Source: Vulcanimicrobiota bacterium (lineage in GTDB: Bacteria > Vulcanimicrobiota > Xenobia > Xenobiales > JADMJV01). Taken from it: a stretch of 64,000 nt of DNA. How positions within the stretch are numbered: position 1 is the first letter of the stretch; each line of letters starts with the position of its first letter. The notes beneath the pieces were generated by a model. The model saw nothing but the letters and a program-made list of their open reading frames with translations, did no database searches and was not told the DNA's origin. The position numbers were made by a program, and so were the translations under genes. This document shows positions 1 to 8,603 of this stretch, piece after piece. The stretch spans positions 58,908 to 122,907 of the forward strand of contig JAEXNA010000246.1 of NCBI GenBank assembly GCA_023447635.1, read 5' to 3'.

Positions 1-1
1 C

Positions 2-202
2 TGGGATCGCGAGCAGTCGGTGATCGTCATGAACCCCGGCCATAAGGTCGGTAAGCGGCTGGCCCAGCGCTACTCGAGCGACCCGTCCTGGTCGCGTATC
101 TTCGCCTCGGCGCTGTTTTCGACCATCAACCGAGGGCTGGAAGAGGTCGAAGATCGGCACGAGCGGGTCTTCCTGGAGTCGCTGCTCGACACCCTGGATT
201 AG
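2..202 (+). CDS. C-terminal part of an unidentified protein (cut by window edge)
   Basis: This reading frame is open from the first bases of the window and ends at a TAG, so only the last 66 residues or so of a longer protein are visible. A GTG at position 20 is in frame, but the frame continues upstream and the true start is probably outside. The visible part is charged, with an Arg/Lys/Ser-rich segment followed by an acidic helix-like tail. I recognise no family. It is convergent with the CNNM-type gene that ends at 259. Confidence 0.5.
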   Translation, partial: WDREQSVIVMNPGHKVGKRLAQRYSSDPSWSRIFASALFSTINRGLEEVEDRHERVFLESLLDTLD

Positions 203-243
203 GCCGGACCAAGCCCGCTCGCTGGCTCGAAGGCTGCGAAAGA

Positions 244-262
244 GACTTAGACTTAGACTTAG
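244..262. repeat. Short tandem ACTTAG repeat
   Basis: Three consecutive copies of the hexamer ACTTAG (plus flanking bases) lie between the two convergent genes and run into the stop codon of the minus-strand CNNM-type gene. It is probably a slippage-generated microsatellite. No function is visible. Confidence 0.6.
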
Positions 263-1611
263 ACCTGAGCCTGGGCCGACTCGGTCGGTGCGTCTAAAGG
301 AACGACTTTGCAGAAGGCTACGGTGTGCTGCTCGACGCTCTCGACCTCGAAGCGGAAGCCGTCGTATTCGACCGTTTCGCCCACGGCGGGCACCTTATGG
401 AAGAGATCCAGAAGCAGTCCTCCGACCGTTTCTGCCTCGTCCTGGGTGGGGGCGATCTCGCGTCCCAGCACCTCTTCGAGATCGAGGACGGAGACCTGAC
501 CGCTGACCCTCCAGCCGCCCTCGTCCAACGGTTCGACCAGAGCGACCTCTTCCTGGTCGAACTCGTCGTGAATCTCTCCGAAGAGTTCTTCGAGAAGGTC
601 TTCGGCCGTGATGATTCCCGCGGTGCCGCCACGGTCTTCCACCACCACCGCCAGATGAGCGTTGGCCAGTCGAAGCCGTTCGAGCCCCTCGTCGAGAGGT
701 AGCGATTCGGGCATAAACTCGACCGGGTGGGCAATTTCGGAAACCTGCACCTCGCCGTCGCCCCGTCGCAGCGCGGCGAACAGGTCTTTGACGTGTAGCA
801 CACCCACGATATGGTCCCGATCGCCTTCATAGACCGGGTAGCGGCTGTACTGCTCGCTTCGGACCAGGTCGATGCCGTCCTTGACCGTGGCCGTGTGGGG
901 CAGCCCCACCACCTGAGTCCGAGGGACCATGACCAGGCGAAGAGCACGCTCTCCGAAGTCCATGACCCTTTCCAGCATCTGGTGCTGCTCGGGCGGCAGG
1001 AGGCCTTCATCCCGGCTCTCGTCCATGACCAGCCGGAGTTCGTCGGGAGAGTAGACGGTGGCGAGGTCCGGAGAAACCGGCAGCCCGAGCAGGCGAAGCA
1101 GAACCGAACCGAGCCAGTTCAAAACGAAGCCCAGCGGAGCTAGCAGAAACCCACTGATCCGCATCGGCCACCACAGAGCGCGGGCGGTCGGGATCGGGTA
1201 GAGCAGGGCCAGGCTCTTGGGGATCATCTCGCCGGCTACGATGTGCCAAAAGGTCAGAAAGAGCAGAGCGACAGCGGTCGCCGTCGAGTGCGCCACGACG
1301 GTGGCCATCCCGCCGAAAACCTCGAGATGCGGCGCCAACCACTGGGCCAGTCCGTGCTCGCCGTACATACCGAGCCCCAAAGAGGCCAGGGTGATCCCCA
1401 TCTGGGCCACCGCGATGTAGCGGTCCTGGGCCATACTGTCGGTGACCACGTGAAGATAGCGTTTGGCGTTGAGATCGCCAGCGGCCGCCTGCTGCTCGAG
1501 CTTGATCTTGGGCAGAGAGATGACCGCGAACTCGGCCGCCACGTAGAAGCCGTTGAGAATCAGAAGTACCGTGATGACGGCAAACAACACCAGAAGTTCA
1601 GACACGTTCAA
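259..1611 (-). CDS. CNNM/CorC-family (HlyC/CorC) membrane protein, copy A
   Basis: The 450-residue protein has the full architecture of the bacterial CorC/CNNM 'hemolysin-like' family. It has an N-terminal DUF21 transmembrane domain (about residues 1-190, several hydrophobic helices, start MNVSELLVLF), a CBS-pair module (about 205-330, with MVPRTQVVGL and GIITAEDLLEE), and a C-terminal CorC_HlyC domain (about 345-435). Characterised relatives take part in Mg2+/Co2+ efflux or homeostasis at the cytoplasmic membrane, and the CBS pair binds adenine nucleotides. The ATG overlaps the end of the upstream paralogue by 14 bases, so the two are almost certainly co-transcribed and translationally coupled. 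The substrate is inferred from the family only. Confidence 0.9.
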   Translation of the reverse strand: MNVSELLVLFAVITVLLILNGFYVAAEFAVISLPKIKLEQQAAAGDLNAKRYLHVVTDSMAQDRYIAVAQMGITLASLGLGMYGEHGLAQWLAPHLEVFGGMATVVAHSTATAVALLFLTFWHIVAGEMIPKSLALLYPIPTARALWWPMRISGFLLAPLGFVLNWLGSVLLRLLGLPVSPDLATVYSPDELRLVMDESRDEGLLPPEQHQMLERVMDFGERALRLVMVPRTQVVGLPHTATVKDGIDLVRSEQYSRYPVYEGDRDHIVGVLHVKDLFAALRRGDGEVQVSEIAHPVEFMPESLPLDEGLERLRLANAHLAVVVEDRGGTAGIITAEDLLEELFGEIHDEFDQEEVALVEPLDEGGWRVSGQVSVLDLEEVLGREIAPTQDEAETVGGLLLDLFHKVPAVGETVEYDGFRFEVESVEQHTVAFCKVVPLDAPTESAQAQV

Positions 1612-2887
1612 TCCTCACTCGCGCCACTCGCTTGCCCTGGATCTGGGTCACCGTGAATCGAGCGCCCGAGAACTCGACCGACTCGCCCTCTTTGGCCGGT
1701 CGCCCCAGCAGATGCATCACCAGTCCGCCAACGGTGTTGGCGGGGACCTCGTCCATCGGCCATCCGGTCTCCTCGGTCAGGCGGTCCAGCAGAAGGTTGC
1801 CTCGGACCAGCAGCGATTTCTCGCTTTTCTCCAGCACCCGTCCCTGACGCGGGCCGAACTCGTCCTGCATCTCTCCGACGACCTCCTGCAGGACATCTTC
1901 CATGGTCAAGATGCCGGCGGTGCCGCCAAACTCGTCGAGCAGCACCATCAGATGCACTCGCTCCTTTCGCATCCGGTCGAACAGGCGGTCGACCGCCAGC
2001 GACGAGGGAGCGTAGGCCGCCGGGCGGATCAGACTGCGCAACTCCTGCAGGGTTCCCTCGGCCATCATGGTGGTGACGTCCTTGAGATGGATGTAACCTT
2101 CTACCGTGTCGGCATCGCCCTGCACCACCGGGAAACGGGTGTGTCCACTCGACTCCATCAACTGCAGATTGTCAGCAAGCGTGGCGTTGGCGTCCAGGAA
2201 CACCACTTTCATCCGCGGCACCATGATGTCGAGAGCCACGTGGTTGCCGAAGCGGAAAACCCGGCTCAGCAAGGTGCGCTCGCCCGCATCCAGAGCGACG
2301 CCGCTGTTGTCGTGACTGACCAGTTGCTGAAGCTCTTCGGGAGAGTGGACGTGGCGATGGCCCGCCGTGGGGACTTTGAACAGCCCCAGGATCCAGTTTC
2401 CGGTTCCGTTGAGAACTTTGATCGACCAGCCGAAGATAAACAGCGAGAAAAGCATGGGGTAGGTCAGCGCCAGAGCGATCCGCTCGGGGAAGCGCAGGGC
2501 GATCGCCTTGGGCAGCAACTCTCCCAGCACCACGTGGAACACCGTCATCAAGATCAGCACCATGGTGGCGGTCAGCGACGCCGAGGTGACCGCGTCGAGC
2601 CCGCCCATTTTGTCGACCAGCGGTTGAAAGTGGCGTGCAAGCTGCTTCTGACCGTAGGCGCCCAGCACCAGGGAGGACACCGTGATACCGACCTGGCATG
2701 CCGCGACATAGCGGTCCAGGCAGTGGGCGTCTTTAAGGTGAGGCAGCAGCTTCTGGGCTGTGGCGTGGCCCTCTTCGGCCAGCGCCTGGATCCGTACGAC
2801 CTTGACCGCTACCGAAGCGAACTCGGCCGCGACGTAAAGCGCCGTCATAGCGACCAGCAGCAAAATGATGACGATATCGAATAACAA
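1598..2887 (-). CDS. CNNM/CorC-family (HlyC/CorC) membrane protein, copy B
   Basis: This is a paralogue of the downstream gene with the same order of domains: DUF21 membrane domain, CBS pair (MVPRMKVVFL; GILTMEDVLQEVVGE) and a CorC_HlyC C-terminal domain. I place the start at a TTG at 2887, giving about 429 residues. A GGAGA lies just upstream, and the protein then begins with the expected hydrophobic segment (LFDIVIILLLVAM). The frame is open further upstream to 3007, but that extension is Arg-rich and unlike the family. Tandem CorC-like pairs are common in bacteria and may form hetero-oligomers, which is an inference here. Confidence 0.87.
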   Translation of the reverse strand: MLFDIVIILLLVAMTALYVAAEFASVAVKVVRIQALAEEGHATAQKLLPHLKDAHCLDRYVAACQVGITVSSLVLGAYGQKQLARHFQPLVDKMGGLDAVTSASLTATMVLILMTVFHVVLGELLPKAIALRFPERIALALTYPMLFSLFIFGWSIKVLNGTGNWILGLFKVPTAGHRHVHSPEELQQLVSHDNSGVALDAGERTLLSRVFRFGNHVALDIMVPRMKVVFLDANATLADNLQLMESSGHTRFPVVQGDADTVEGYIHLKDVTTMMAEGTLQELRSLIRPAAYAPSSLAVDRLFDRMRKERVHLMVLLDEFGGTAGILTMEDVLQEVVGEMQDEFGPRQGRVLEKSEKSLLVRGNLLLDRLTEETGWPMDEVPANTVGGLVMHLLGRPAKEGESVEFSGARFTVTQIQGKRVARVRIERV

Positions 2888-3074
2888 TGGGTCTCCAAAA
2901 CGCCGGCGAGGTAGCCTTTCCGGCGTCCGGAGCGTTCTTAGCCTATCGTTTTCCCCCTGCCGGAATGCGCCAACCCTTAAGAACATCATCCTGGCGCCGC
3001 GTCCCACGGCCTGCCGATGGAAAAAGCCGCCCCGAAGGGAGCGGCCCTATGGCGATACTATGGTCTCGGTCGCG

Positions 3075-3224
3075 TCAGTGCGCGTGACCGTCACAGCTTC
3101 CGTGAGGACAGGGACAATCCATGTCTCCGTTCTCGTGGGCCTGGCGGCAGGCGTCGCTGCAAAAGCCGGAATCGTTGACCGCCTGGCAGTCGCAGGGCTC
3201 GTGTGCGCAAGTTGTCTGGCTCAT
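3075..3224 (-). CDS. Small prokaryotic metallothionein
   Basis: This 49-residue protein contains 8 Cys and 5 His in the spacing of the SmtA/BmtA-type bacterial metallothioneins: CAHEPCDC near the N-terminus, GFCSDAC followed by a His in the middle, and CPCPHGSC near the end. Family members bind Zn, Cd or Cu in a cytosolic cluster built on a zinc-finger-like fold. The start is clear: AAGGAG lies five bases before the ATG at 3224, whereas the longer open frame upstream is Arg/Gly-rich and has no such site. It lies between the CorC-type pair and a receiver-like gene on the same strand. Confidence 0.85.
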   Translation of the reverse strand: MSQTTCAHEPCDCQAVNDSGFCSDACRQAHENGDMDCPCPHGSCDGHAH

Positions 3225-3272
3225 AAAGGCTCCTTTCCAAAGGGCAGTTCGTCCCTTCCACATTAAGCGGAT

Positions 3273-3284
3273 CAGAGCACTCTG
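3273..3284. promoter_or_regulatory. Dyad CAGAG-CA-CTCTG upstream of the metallothionein gene
   Basis: A 5-2-5 inverted repeat lies about 50 bases upstream of the metallothionein ATG, where an operator overlapping the promoter would be expected. Metallothionein genes of this family are often controlled by ArsR/SmtB repressors that bind short AT-rich dyads. No ArsR/SmtB gene is visible in the window, so the regulatory role is a guess. Confidence 0.25.
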
Positions 3285-3315
3285 TCCCGCTCCCGGCGGC
3301 CCTCCCCCTCCCCTC

Positions 3316-3933
3316 CTAAGGGAGACACCCCTCGAGCACCAAAGGTCCGTCCAGCGCTTTGCGAACCAGCTCCCCCAACTCACCGACGCTGAACGGTTTC
3401 CGCAACAAAGCCGAGAAACGAGGACCGCAGCCTTCCCCCGGAACCGGTCGGTCGGTCAGCAGAATGGCCGGTCCGCGCAAGTGAGGCTTGAGCTGATCCA
3501 GGAGCAGAACTCCCGTGGTATCGGGGAAGAGAGCATCGAGGATGACCAGGTCGATCTCGCCCGAATAGGCTCTGGCCTGTTCTCTGGCGCAGGTCGGACC
3601 GCCCGCTTCCAGCACTCGAAAGCCTCGGCTGGAGAGCATCCGATCGATCAAGCGGCTGATACCGCCCTCTTTGCAGATACAGAGCACCGTCCTGGGTCGG
3701 GGCGGTGGCGACGTCATAGGGCCCAAGACGGCCCGGCCGGGAGCCGCCGAAAGCAGCCCTTCCAACGATAGGGAGAGCGAGCGCTGCATGCGGTCTCGCA
3801 GGGCGTCGCCCTCATAGTAGGTTCGTTGCACTTCCCTGAGAAAGTGCAGCGTCGCGGCGTCGAGGATGGGCTGAGCACCGTAGTGGTCACGCACCTGGGA
3901 GAGAAGAAGGGGATGGGAGATCTCGGCTTCCAT
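3316..3933 (-). CDS. Receiver-like (CheY-fold) protein with a degenerate acidic pocket
   Basis: The protein has 205 residues. The C-terminal 125 residues follow the response-regulator receiver pattern: beta-1 VLCICKEGG, a phosphoacceptor-like Asp in VILDALFPDTTG, an ILLTDRP strand and the conserved Lys-Pro in LRKPFS. The acidic pair that normally follows beta-1 and holds Mg2+ is replaced by Cys-Ile-Cys-Lys, so phosphorylation may be lost or altered. The N-terminal 75 residues are helical and unassigned, and there is no DNA-binding output domain. The ATG at 3933 has a good ribosome-binding site (GGAAAGG). No kinase gene is adjacent. Confidence 0.65.
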   Translation of the reverse strand: MEAEISHPLLLSQVRDHYGAQPILDAATLHFLREVQRTYYEGDALRDRMQRSLSLSLEGLLSAAPGRAVLGPMTSPPPRPRTVLCICKEGGISRLIDRMLSSRGFRVLEAGGPTCAREQARAYSGEIDLVILDALFPDTTGVLLLDQLKPHLRGPAILLTDRPVPGEGCGPRFSALLRKPFSVGELGELVRKALDGPLVLEGCLP

Positions 3934-4135
3934 AAAGCACCTTTCCGTCGGCTAAACGACGTATTGTCCATCCGGTTCGTCGTCTCTTCTGGACCCGCGA
4001 CGATACCTTCGGGAACTACCATCGTTATCGGCCCATCGCGGCCGTGGGCAAGGGGGGAGGTAAGAAGAAACCACCCTCCTGAGAGAGCCGTCTCAAAAGC
4101 GTGGTTTCCATCCGGAACATCCGTCAGGGAAGGGT

Positions 4136-5368
4136 TCAGCCGATGCAGCGCACCGTGTCGCGGGCGATCAGAAGCTCTTCATCGGTCATGATGACAAAGG
4201 CCTGCAGAGTCGATTCTTCGGTCGAGATCCTCCAGCCCAGCGCACCTTCGGGGCGCTTCTCGTTGGCGGCCGCATCGAGATGCAGGCCGAAGGCCTCCAA
4301 CCCCCGACAGATCTGAGCTCTCACCGCGGGCGAGTTCTCGCCGATACCGCCGGCGAAGCAGATCGCCTGGGCGCCTCCCAGTGATGCCAGGTAGGCTCCG
4401 ATGTACTTGCGCACTCGAGTACAGAAGATATCGACCGCTAGCGTCGCCCGACGGTCCCCGGTGGCGTCGCGCTCGGCCAGCAGATCGCGCATGTCGCCGG
4501 TCAGGCCCGAAATGCCAAGCAGTCCGGAGTTGCGGTTCAGGAAGGTGTCCGCCTCGCCCACCGTATAGCCTTCGACCTCGCATAGGTGCTCGACCAGGGA
4601 CGGGTCGATATCGCCGCAGCGGGTGCCCATGACCAGGCCTTCGAGCGGGGTCATCCCCATGCTGGTGTCCAGCGATTTCCCCTCTCCGATGGCGCAGGCC
4701 GAGCAGCCGTTGCCCAGGTGCAAGCTCACGATGCGAACCTCGTCTTTGGGCGTTTCGGTCAGCTTGCGGAAACGGTAGGCGACGTACCGGTGCGAGGTGC
4801 CGTGGAAGCCGTAGCGACGGATCCCGTGACGGCGGTAGAGCTGATAAGGTACCGCATAGAGGTAGCTTTCGGCGGGCATGGTGCTATGGAACGCGGTGTC
4901 GAAGACCACGACCTGGGGCATCCCCGTGCCCATCAGTCGACGCACCGCGTCGATCCCTTTGAGGTTGGCCGGGTTGTGGAGAGGAGCCAGGTTGATGCAG
5001 TCGCGGATCCCGTCCTCGACGTCCGGGGTGACCAGGATGGAGGCCTGGAAACGTTCTCCTCCATGGACCACGCGGTGTCCCACGGCGTGGACATCAGCCA
5101 TGCTGTGGATCCCGGCGATCCCGGCGCCTTCGGAGATCACCCAGCCGATGATCGCCTCGATCGCCTCTTTGTGGTCGCGCAGCGGCTTGGACTCGCGCAG
5201 AGCCACCCGCTCGTCGACCTTGAAGGTCAGTTGCGACTTGCCGCCCAGTCGCTCGATGATTCCGCTGGCCAGGCGTCGGTCGGTGTCGGACTCGATCCGC
5301 TCGAGGTCGGTGTCGATCACCTGAAACTTGACGCTCGACGAGCCACAGTTCAAAACAAGGACGTTCAT
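4136..5368 (-). CDS. ackA: Acetate kinase
   Basis: This enzyme interconverts acetate plus ATP with acetyl phosphate plus ADP and is the substrate-level phosphorylation step of acetate fermentation. The 410-residue length and motifs are typical: NCGSSSVKF at residues 7-15, HRVVHGGERF near residue 100, TAFHSTMP, the GFHGTSHRYV signature, LGNGCSACAI, and GGIGENS near the C-terminus. The ATG follows the stop of the RapA-like gene after a single base, with GGAGGG inside the end of that gene as ribosome-binding site, so the two are coupled. No phosphotransacetylase gene is present in the window. Confidence 0.97.
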   Translation of the reverse strand: MNVLVLNCGSSSVKFQVIDTDLERIESDTDRRLASGIIERLGGKSQLTFKVDERVALRESKPLRDHKEAIEAIIGWVISEGAGIAGIHSMADVHAVGHRVVHGGERFQASILVTPDVEDGIRDCINLAPLHNPANLKGIDAVRRLMGTGMPQVVVFDTAFHSTMPAESYLYAVPYQLYRRHGIRRYGFHGTSHRYVAYRFRKLTETPKDEVRIVSLHLGNGCSACAIGEGKSLDTSMGMTPLEGLVMGTRCGDIDPSLVEHLCEVEGYTVGEADTFLNRNSGLLGISGLTGDMRDLLAERDATGDRRATLAVDIFCTRVRKYIGAYLASLGGAQAICFAGGIGENSPAVRAQICRGLEAFGLHLDAAANEKRPEGALGWRISTEESTLQAFVIMTDEELLIARDTVRCIG

Positions 5369-5369
5369 T

Positions 5370-8090
5370 TTAAGGGGTGCCCTCCTGGCACAGGATCAAG
5401 CGGACGGCATCGAAACGCCATTCCGCACGGTTGAGGACGTCATCGCATTCGACTCGGAACCGCTCCAGGTTCTCGAAGGCGCTGGCGTAGAGAAGGTCGG
5501 CCGCGCTGCCCGGTTCGTCGGTGAGGTGCAGATGCTGCAGACGGGCTTTTTCGGCGTCGAAGAAGGCGTAGGCTTTGCGCCGCGCCTCGCCCAGCAGCTT
5601 TTCGGTGACGCTGGCCAGGGTGGCGTGCGCTTTCTCCAAAAGCTGAGGACGAAGATCCACGGTGCGGGCCAGCAGCGTCTCGACCACGTCCGAGCCCAGT
5701 CGCTCCAACGTCTCCGGGATCTCCCCTCCCCCGGGCAGCGAACCGCCGACGGCGATCGCCCCCGCCATATCGCCCGTCATAATCAGCGCCTGAGCCGGCA
5801 TGAAGCGGTCGATACCCAGATGAACCGGGGCGTCGGCCTCCCAAAGTAACAGGAACTGAAACGCGATGGTCGTTCGAGGTGCCCCGCGCCAGCGCGCCGC
5901 GGTCGCTCGTCCGACGCCCTCGTCGAGAATCAGGTCCAGGGTGCCCTGGACCAATCTGTGCTCGAAGTGCAAAAACTCCAGGTCGTCCCGTTTGTTGGCG
6001 GTGGAGCGGTCGAAGGTCACCGAGCAGCCGTCCGGGGGCATCCCTGGCAAAGCGTCCACGAACATCATATCGCCCGGCTTGATGACAAACGTCTCGGCTT
6101 CGCCGCGAGGCTCCATCATCACGCCCAGCGAGTCGAGCAGGTCGACGAGTTCGGCCTCTAACAAGGTCGCCATCTGCTCCTGCTCGGCTCGGGCCTGGTC
6201 GCGCAGCGCCAGCGCCTCGTCCTCGCGGAACGACATGCGGTCGACCAGCGGGTCGATGGCGGCCTCGGCCTCCGCCTGCTGCTCGGCGACTTTGCTTCGC
6301 ACTCCGTCGAGCCATCCGGCGAAGCCGTCCACCTCGCCCTTGTGTTCCCACTCGCCCAGCGCGTCGGCAAAGGCGTCATAGGCGCGCTGCCCCTCGGTCA
6401 AGGGACGCCGGAAAGCGTCGAGACCGCTGTCGAGCCAGGCGAATCTTACCGCCATGGCCGCGTCGCCCCGAGGCAAAGGCACGTGAACTTCGACCAGATG
6501 GGTCTGGCCGATCCGGTCCAGGCGGCCGATCCGCTGCTCTAACCGGTCAGGATGAGCCGGCAGGTCGAGCAGCAGCAGGTGATGAGCTATCTGGAAGTTG
6601 CGCCCTTCTCCACCGATCTCCGAGCAGATCAGGACGTCCGCGCCCTCGCCTTCCGCCGGATTGAGATTGGTGCGGTTGAACCAGGCGGCCTGGCGGTCGC
6701 GCTCGAGCAGCGACATGGTCTCGTCGAAGCGAGCGACGGCAAGTTTGCTGCGCTTCTGCAGTACTTTGGCCCAGCGCGCCACGGCTTCGGGCGACTCGAC
6801 CATGACCAGCACTTTCTCGCCCTGTCCGGCCAGCTTTTTGAGTTGCTCGACCACGAACTTCTCCAGCGTCTGCTCCCCCTCCAGGCGGTGGGGTACGACT
6901 CGACGCCCCGGGAACAGCCCGTGCAGTCGACGACGGCGGTTGCGCAACAGACTGCGCCCCAGACCGTGCCGGTCGACCAGGCGCTCCAAAAGCTCTTCAT
7001 AATCCGAACGTGCGGCCAACTCCAGCAGGTCGTCGTCATCGGGGTAGAGACGGGAGAGGCGCTCGACCACGCTCGCGCTGGGGGCGCCGGCTTCGGCATC
7101 GCGAGCGAGTTCGGCCACTTCGAGCCAGCGGTTCCCGCTTTCGACCAGGCTCGCCTGGTCGGGATAGCGCAAAGGATCGAGCAGGTGGAGAAGGCCGAAC
7201 AGCCGGTCCTGCCCGCCTAAAGAGGGCGTGGCCGAGAGCAGCAGCACGGCGCGACTTCGCTCGGCCAGAATCTTCAGCACCTCGTCGCCCGCGTAGTGAT
7301 GAGCCTCGTCGACGATCAGCAGTTCGCGGGAGAAATCGGCGGGCAGAAACTCCAGGTCGTCGGCGGCCAGCAAGACATCCTCGGGAAGATCGTCCATCTC
7401 ATCGGGGTCGAACAGGGTCAACGGTCGGGCGAAGCGGCGGTAAAACTCCGCCAGCCATTGGCCCACCAGAGGGCGGGGCGCCACCACCGCCAGCGAACTG
7501 ACGCGTCCAAGAGCCGCCATGCGGACGGCGATGAGTCCGGCCTCCACCGTCTTCCCCAACCCGACTTCGTCGGCCAGCAAAGCGCGAGGACGCCACATCC
7601 TGGCCACCCGCTCGGTGACGTAAAGCTGGTGCGGCAACATCTCGACCCTGGCCGAACCCAGACCGCGATGGGGCTGGGCGCGACCCAGCGCCTTGAGCTT
7701 GTGAGCCCGCAGTCGACGGGCGAAGTCGGCGGGCGAACCAGGACGACCCAGAGCCAGTTCAGCGAACGGATCGGGTTGGGCCAGATCGTAGTCCAGGTCG
7801 GCTTCGAGCAGGGCGACTCCGGCCTGGCTCAGGTAGACCAGCAGATCGTCCTTTTCCCGCACCTCGGCCACCACGTGGTCGCCTCCTTGACTGTCGGTGA
7901 CTCGGTCGCCGGGCTTGGCTCGAAAACGTACCAGCGCCTCGGTGTCCTGGCTGTAAGTGCGCCCTTCCTGGGCTTTGGGGAAGAGAACATGGAAGCGGCG
8001 TCCGCTCTCTTCCCCGACAAGGCCGAGTCCTAGATGAGGCTCGGCGGGGGCGAAAACGCGTTGACCGCGGCGAAAGGTGGTAGCAATCAT
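5370..8090 (-). CDS. rapA: RapA-like SWI2/SNF2 ATPase (RNA polymerase recycling)
   Basis: The 906-residue protein has the helicase superfamily 2 Snf2 core. Motif I DEVGLGKT is near residue 175, motif II DEAHH near 265, motif III LLLSATPS follows, and the second RecA lobe has motif V/VI GEGRNFQ and QRIGRLDRIGQT. The N-terminus resembles the small beta-rich N-domain of RapA, and the length is close to the E. coli protein (968 residues). RapA binds RNA polymerase and helps recycle it after termination. The C-terminal third is diverged, so a different nucleic-acid remodelling role is possible. Confidence 0.87.
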   Translation of the reverse strand: MIATTFRRGQRVFAPAEPHLGLGLVGEESGRRFHVLFPKAQEGRTYSQDTEALVRFRAKPGDRVTDSQGGDHVVAEVREKDDLLVYLSQAGVALLEADLDYDLAQPDPFAELALGRPGSPADFARRLRAHKLKALGRAQPHRGLGSARVEMLPHQLYVTERVARMWRPRALLADEVGLGKTVEAGLIAVRMAALGRVSSLAVVAPRPLVGQWLAEFYRRFARPLTLFDPDEMDDLPEDVLLAADDLEFLPADFSRELLIVDEAHHYAGDEVLKILAERSRAVLLLSATPSLGGQDRLFGLLHLLDPLRYPDQASLVESGNRWLEVAELARDAEAGAPSASVVERLSRLYPDDDDLLELAARSDYEELLERLVDRHGLGRSLLRNRRRRLHGLFPGRRVVPHRLEGEQTLEKFVVEQLKKLAGQGEKVLVMVESPEAVARWAKVLQKRSKLAVARFDETMSLLERDRQAAWFNRTNLNPAEGEGADVLICSEIGGEGRNFQIAHHLLLLDLPAHPDRLEQRIGRLDRIGQTHLVEVHVPLPRGDAAMAVRFAWLDSGLDAFRRPLTEGQRAYDAFADALGEWEHKGEVDGFAGWLDGVRSKVAEQQAEAEAAIDPLVDRMSFREDEALALRDQARAEQEQMATLLEAELVDLLDSLGVMMEPRGEAETFVIKPGDMMFVDALPGMPPDGCSVTFDRSTANKRDDLEFLHFEHRLVQGTLDLILDEGVGRATAARWRGAPRTTIAFQFLLLWEADAPVHLGIDRFMPAQALIMTGDMAGAIAVGGSLPGGGEIPETLERLGSDVVETLLARTVDLRPQLLEKAHATLASVTEKLLGEARRKAYAFFDAEKARLQHLHLTDEPGSAADLLYASAFENLERFRVECDDVLNRAEWRFDAVRLILCQEGTP

Positions 8091-8153
8091 GTCCGGCGCG
8101 GCTTCCCAAGCGGGTGGGCAGGATCCTTTTCTCCCGGGCGGAAGCCTGCCGCC

Positions 8154-8603
8154 ATGAAAATCGATGCCATGCTGTGCGATTACGCTACCGTCCGAGAAGG
8201 TCTACTGCACGTCCTGGGGGGCGGTATCAATCGCCTGTGGCGCGAAGAGTACCCCGCTCCGCTGGGGGTTACTCTGGCCTTGCTGTTCGAGGTGCACCCG
8301 ACCGAGATGAACTCCGAACACACCCTGTCCGTGATCATGATCGACGAGGACGGCCAGGAGATCGGTCACGTCACCGCCGACTTCCAGATCGCCTCCGACC
8401 CGGCCAAAGGGCGCCCCGGAGAGAACTTGATTCTACCTCTGGTGGTGCCGCTTCAGCAGGTAATTCTGCCCGAGTACGGCGCTTACTCGGTCGAGATCCT
8501 GATCGACGGCCAGCACAAGCGTTCGCTGGGCGTGCTGGCGGCTGCTCCAAAGGATGGCGATCGACGCCAGAAGGGGCGCACCGGCGGCGGCTTCCAGGAA
8601 TGA
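8154..8603 (+). CDS. DUF6941-like small protein
   Basis: This 149-residue protein begins MKIDAMLCDYATVREGLLHV and continues with a LGGGINRLW segment. It matches what I recall of the DUF6941 family, small beta-rich cytosolic proteins of unknown function. I start it at the ATG at 8154 because the upstream part of the open frame overlaps the divergent rapA start region and is low in typical protein character. Its stop overlaps the ATG of the next gene (ATGA), so the two are translationally coupled. The function is unknown. Confidence 0.7.
   Translation: MKIDAMLCDYATVREGLLHVLGGGINRLWREEYPAPLGVTLALLFEVHPTEMNSEHTLSVIMIDEDGQEIGHVTADFQIASDPAKGRPGENLILPLVVPLQQVILPEYGAYSVEILIDGQHKRSLGVLAAAPKDGDRRQKGRTGGGFQE

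Noticed and set aside
1553..2884. 443-residue plus-strand reading frame over the CorC-type genes
   Set aside because: It lies entirely antisense to two well-supported CorC-type proteins, has His/Gln/Arg-rich non-protein-like composition, and carries no motif. GC-rich genes commonly leave long antisense frames open.
4067..4108. Inverted repeat GAAACCAC/GTGGTTTC downstream of ackA as a terminator
   Set aside because: The 8-base arms are separated by 26 bases and no T tract follows on either strand, so I could not support it as a terminator.
8114..8599. N-terminal extension of the YfhO-type protein
   Set aside because: This stretch is out of frame within the DUF6941-like gene and is Arg-rich. 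The ATG at 8600 overlapping the upstream stop and beginning the first helix is a far better start.
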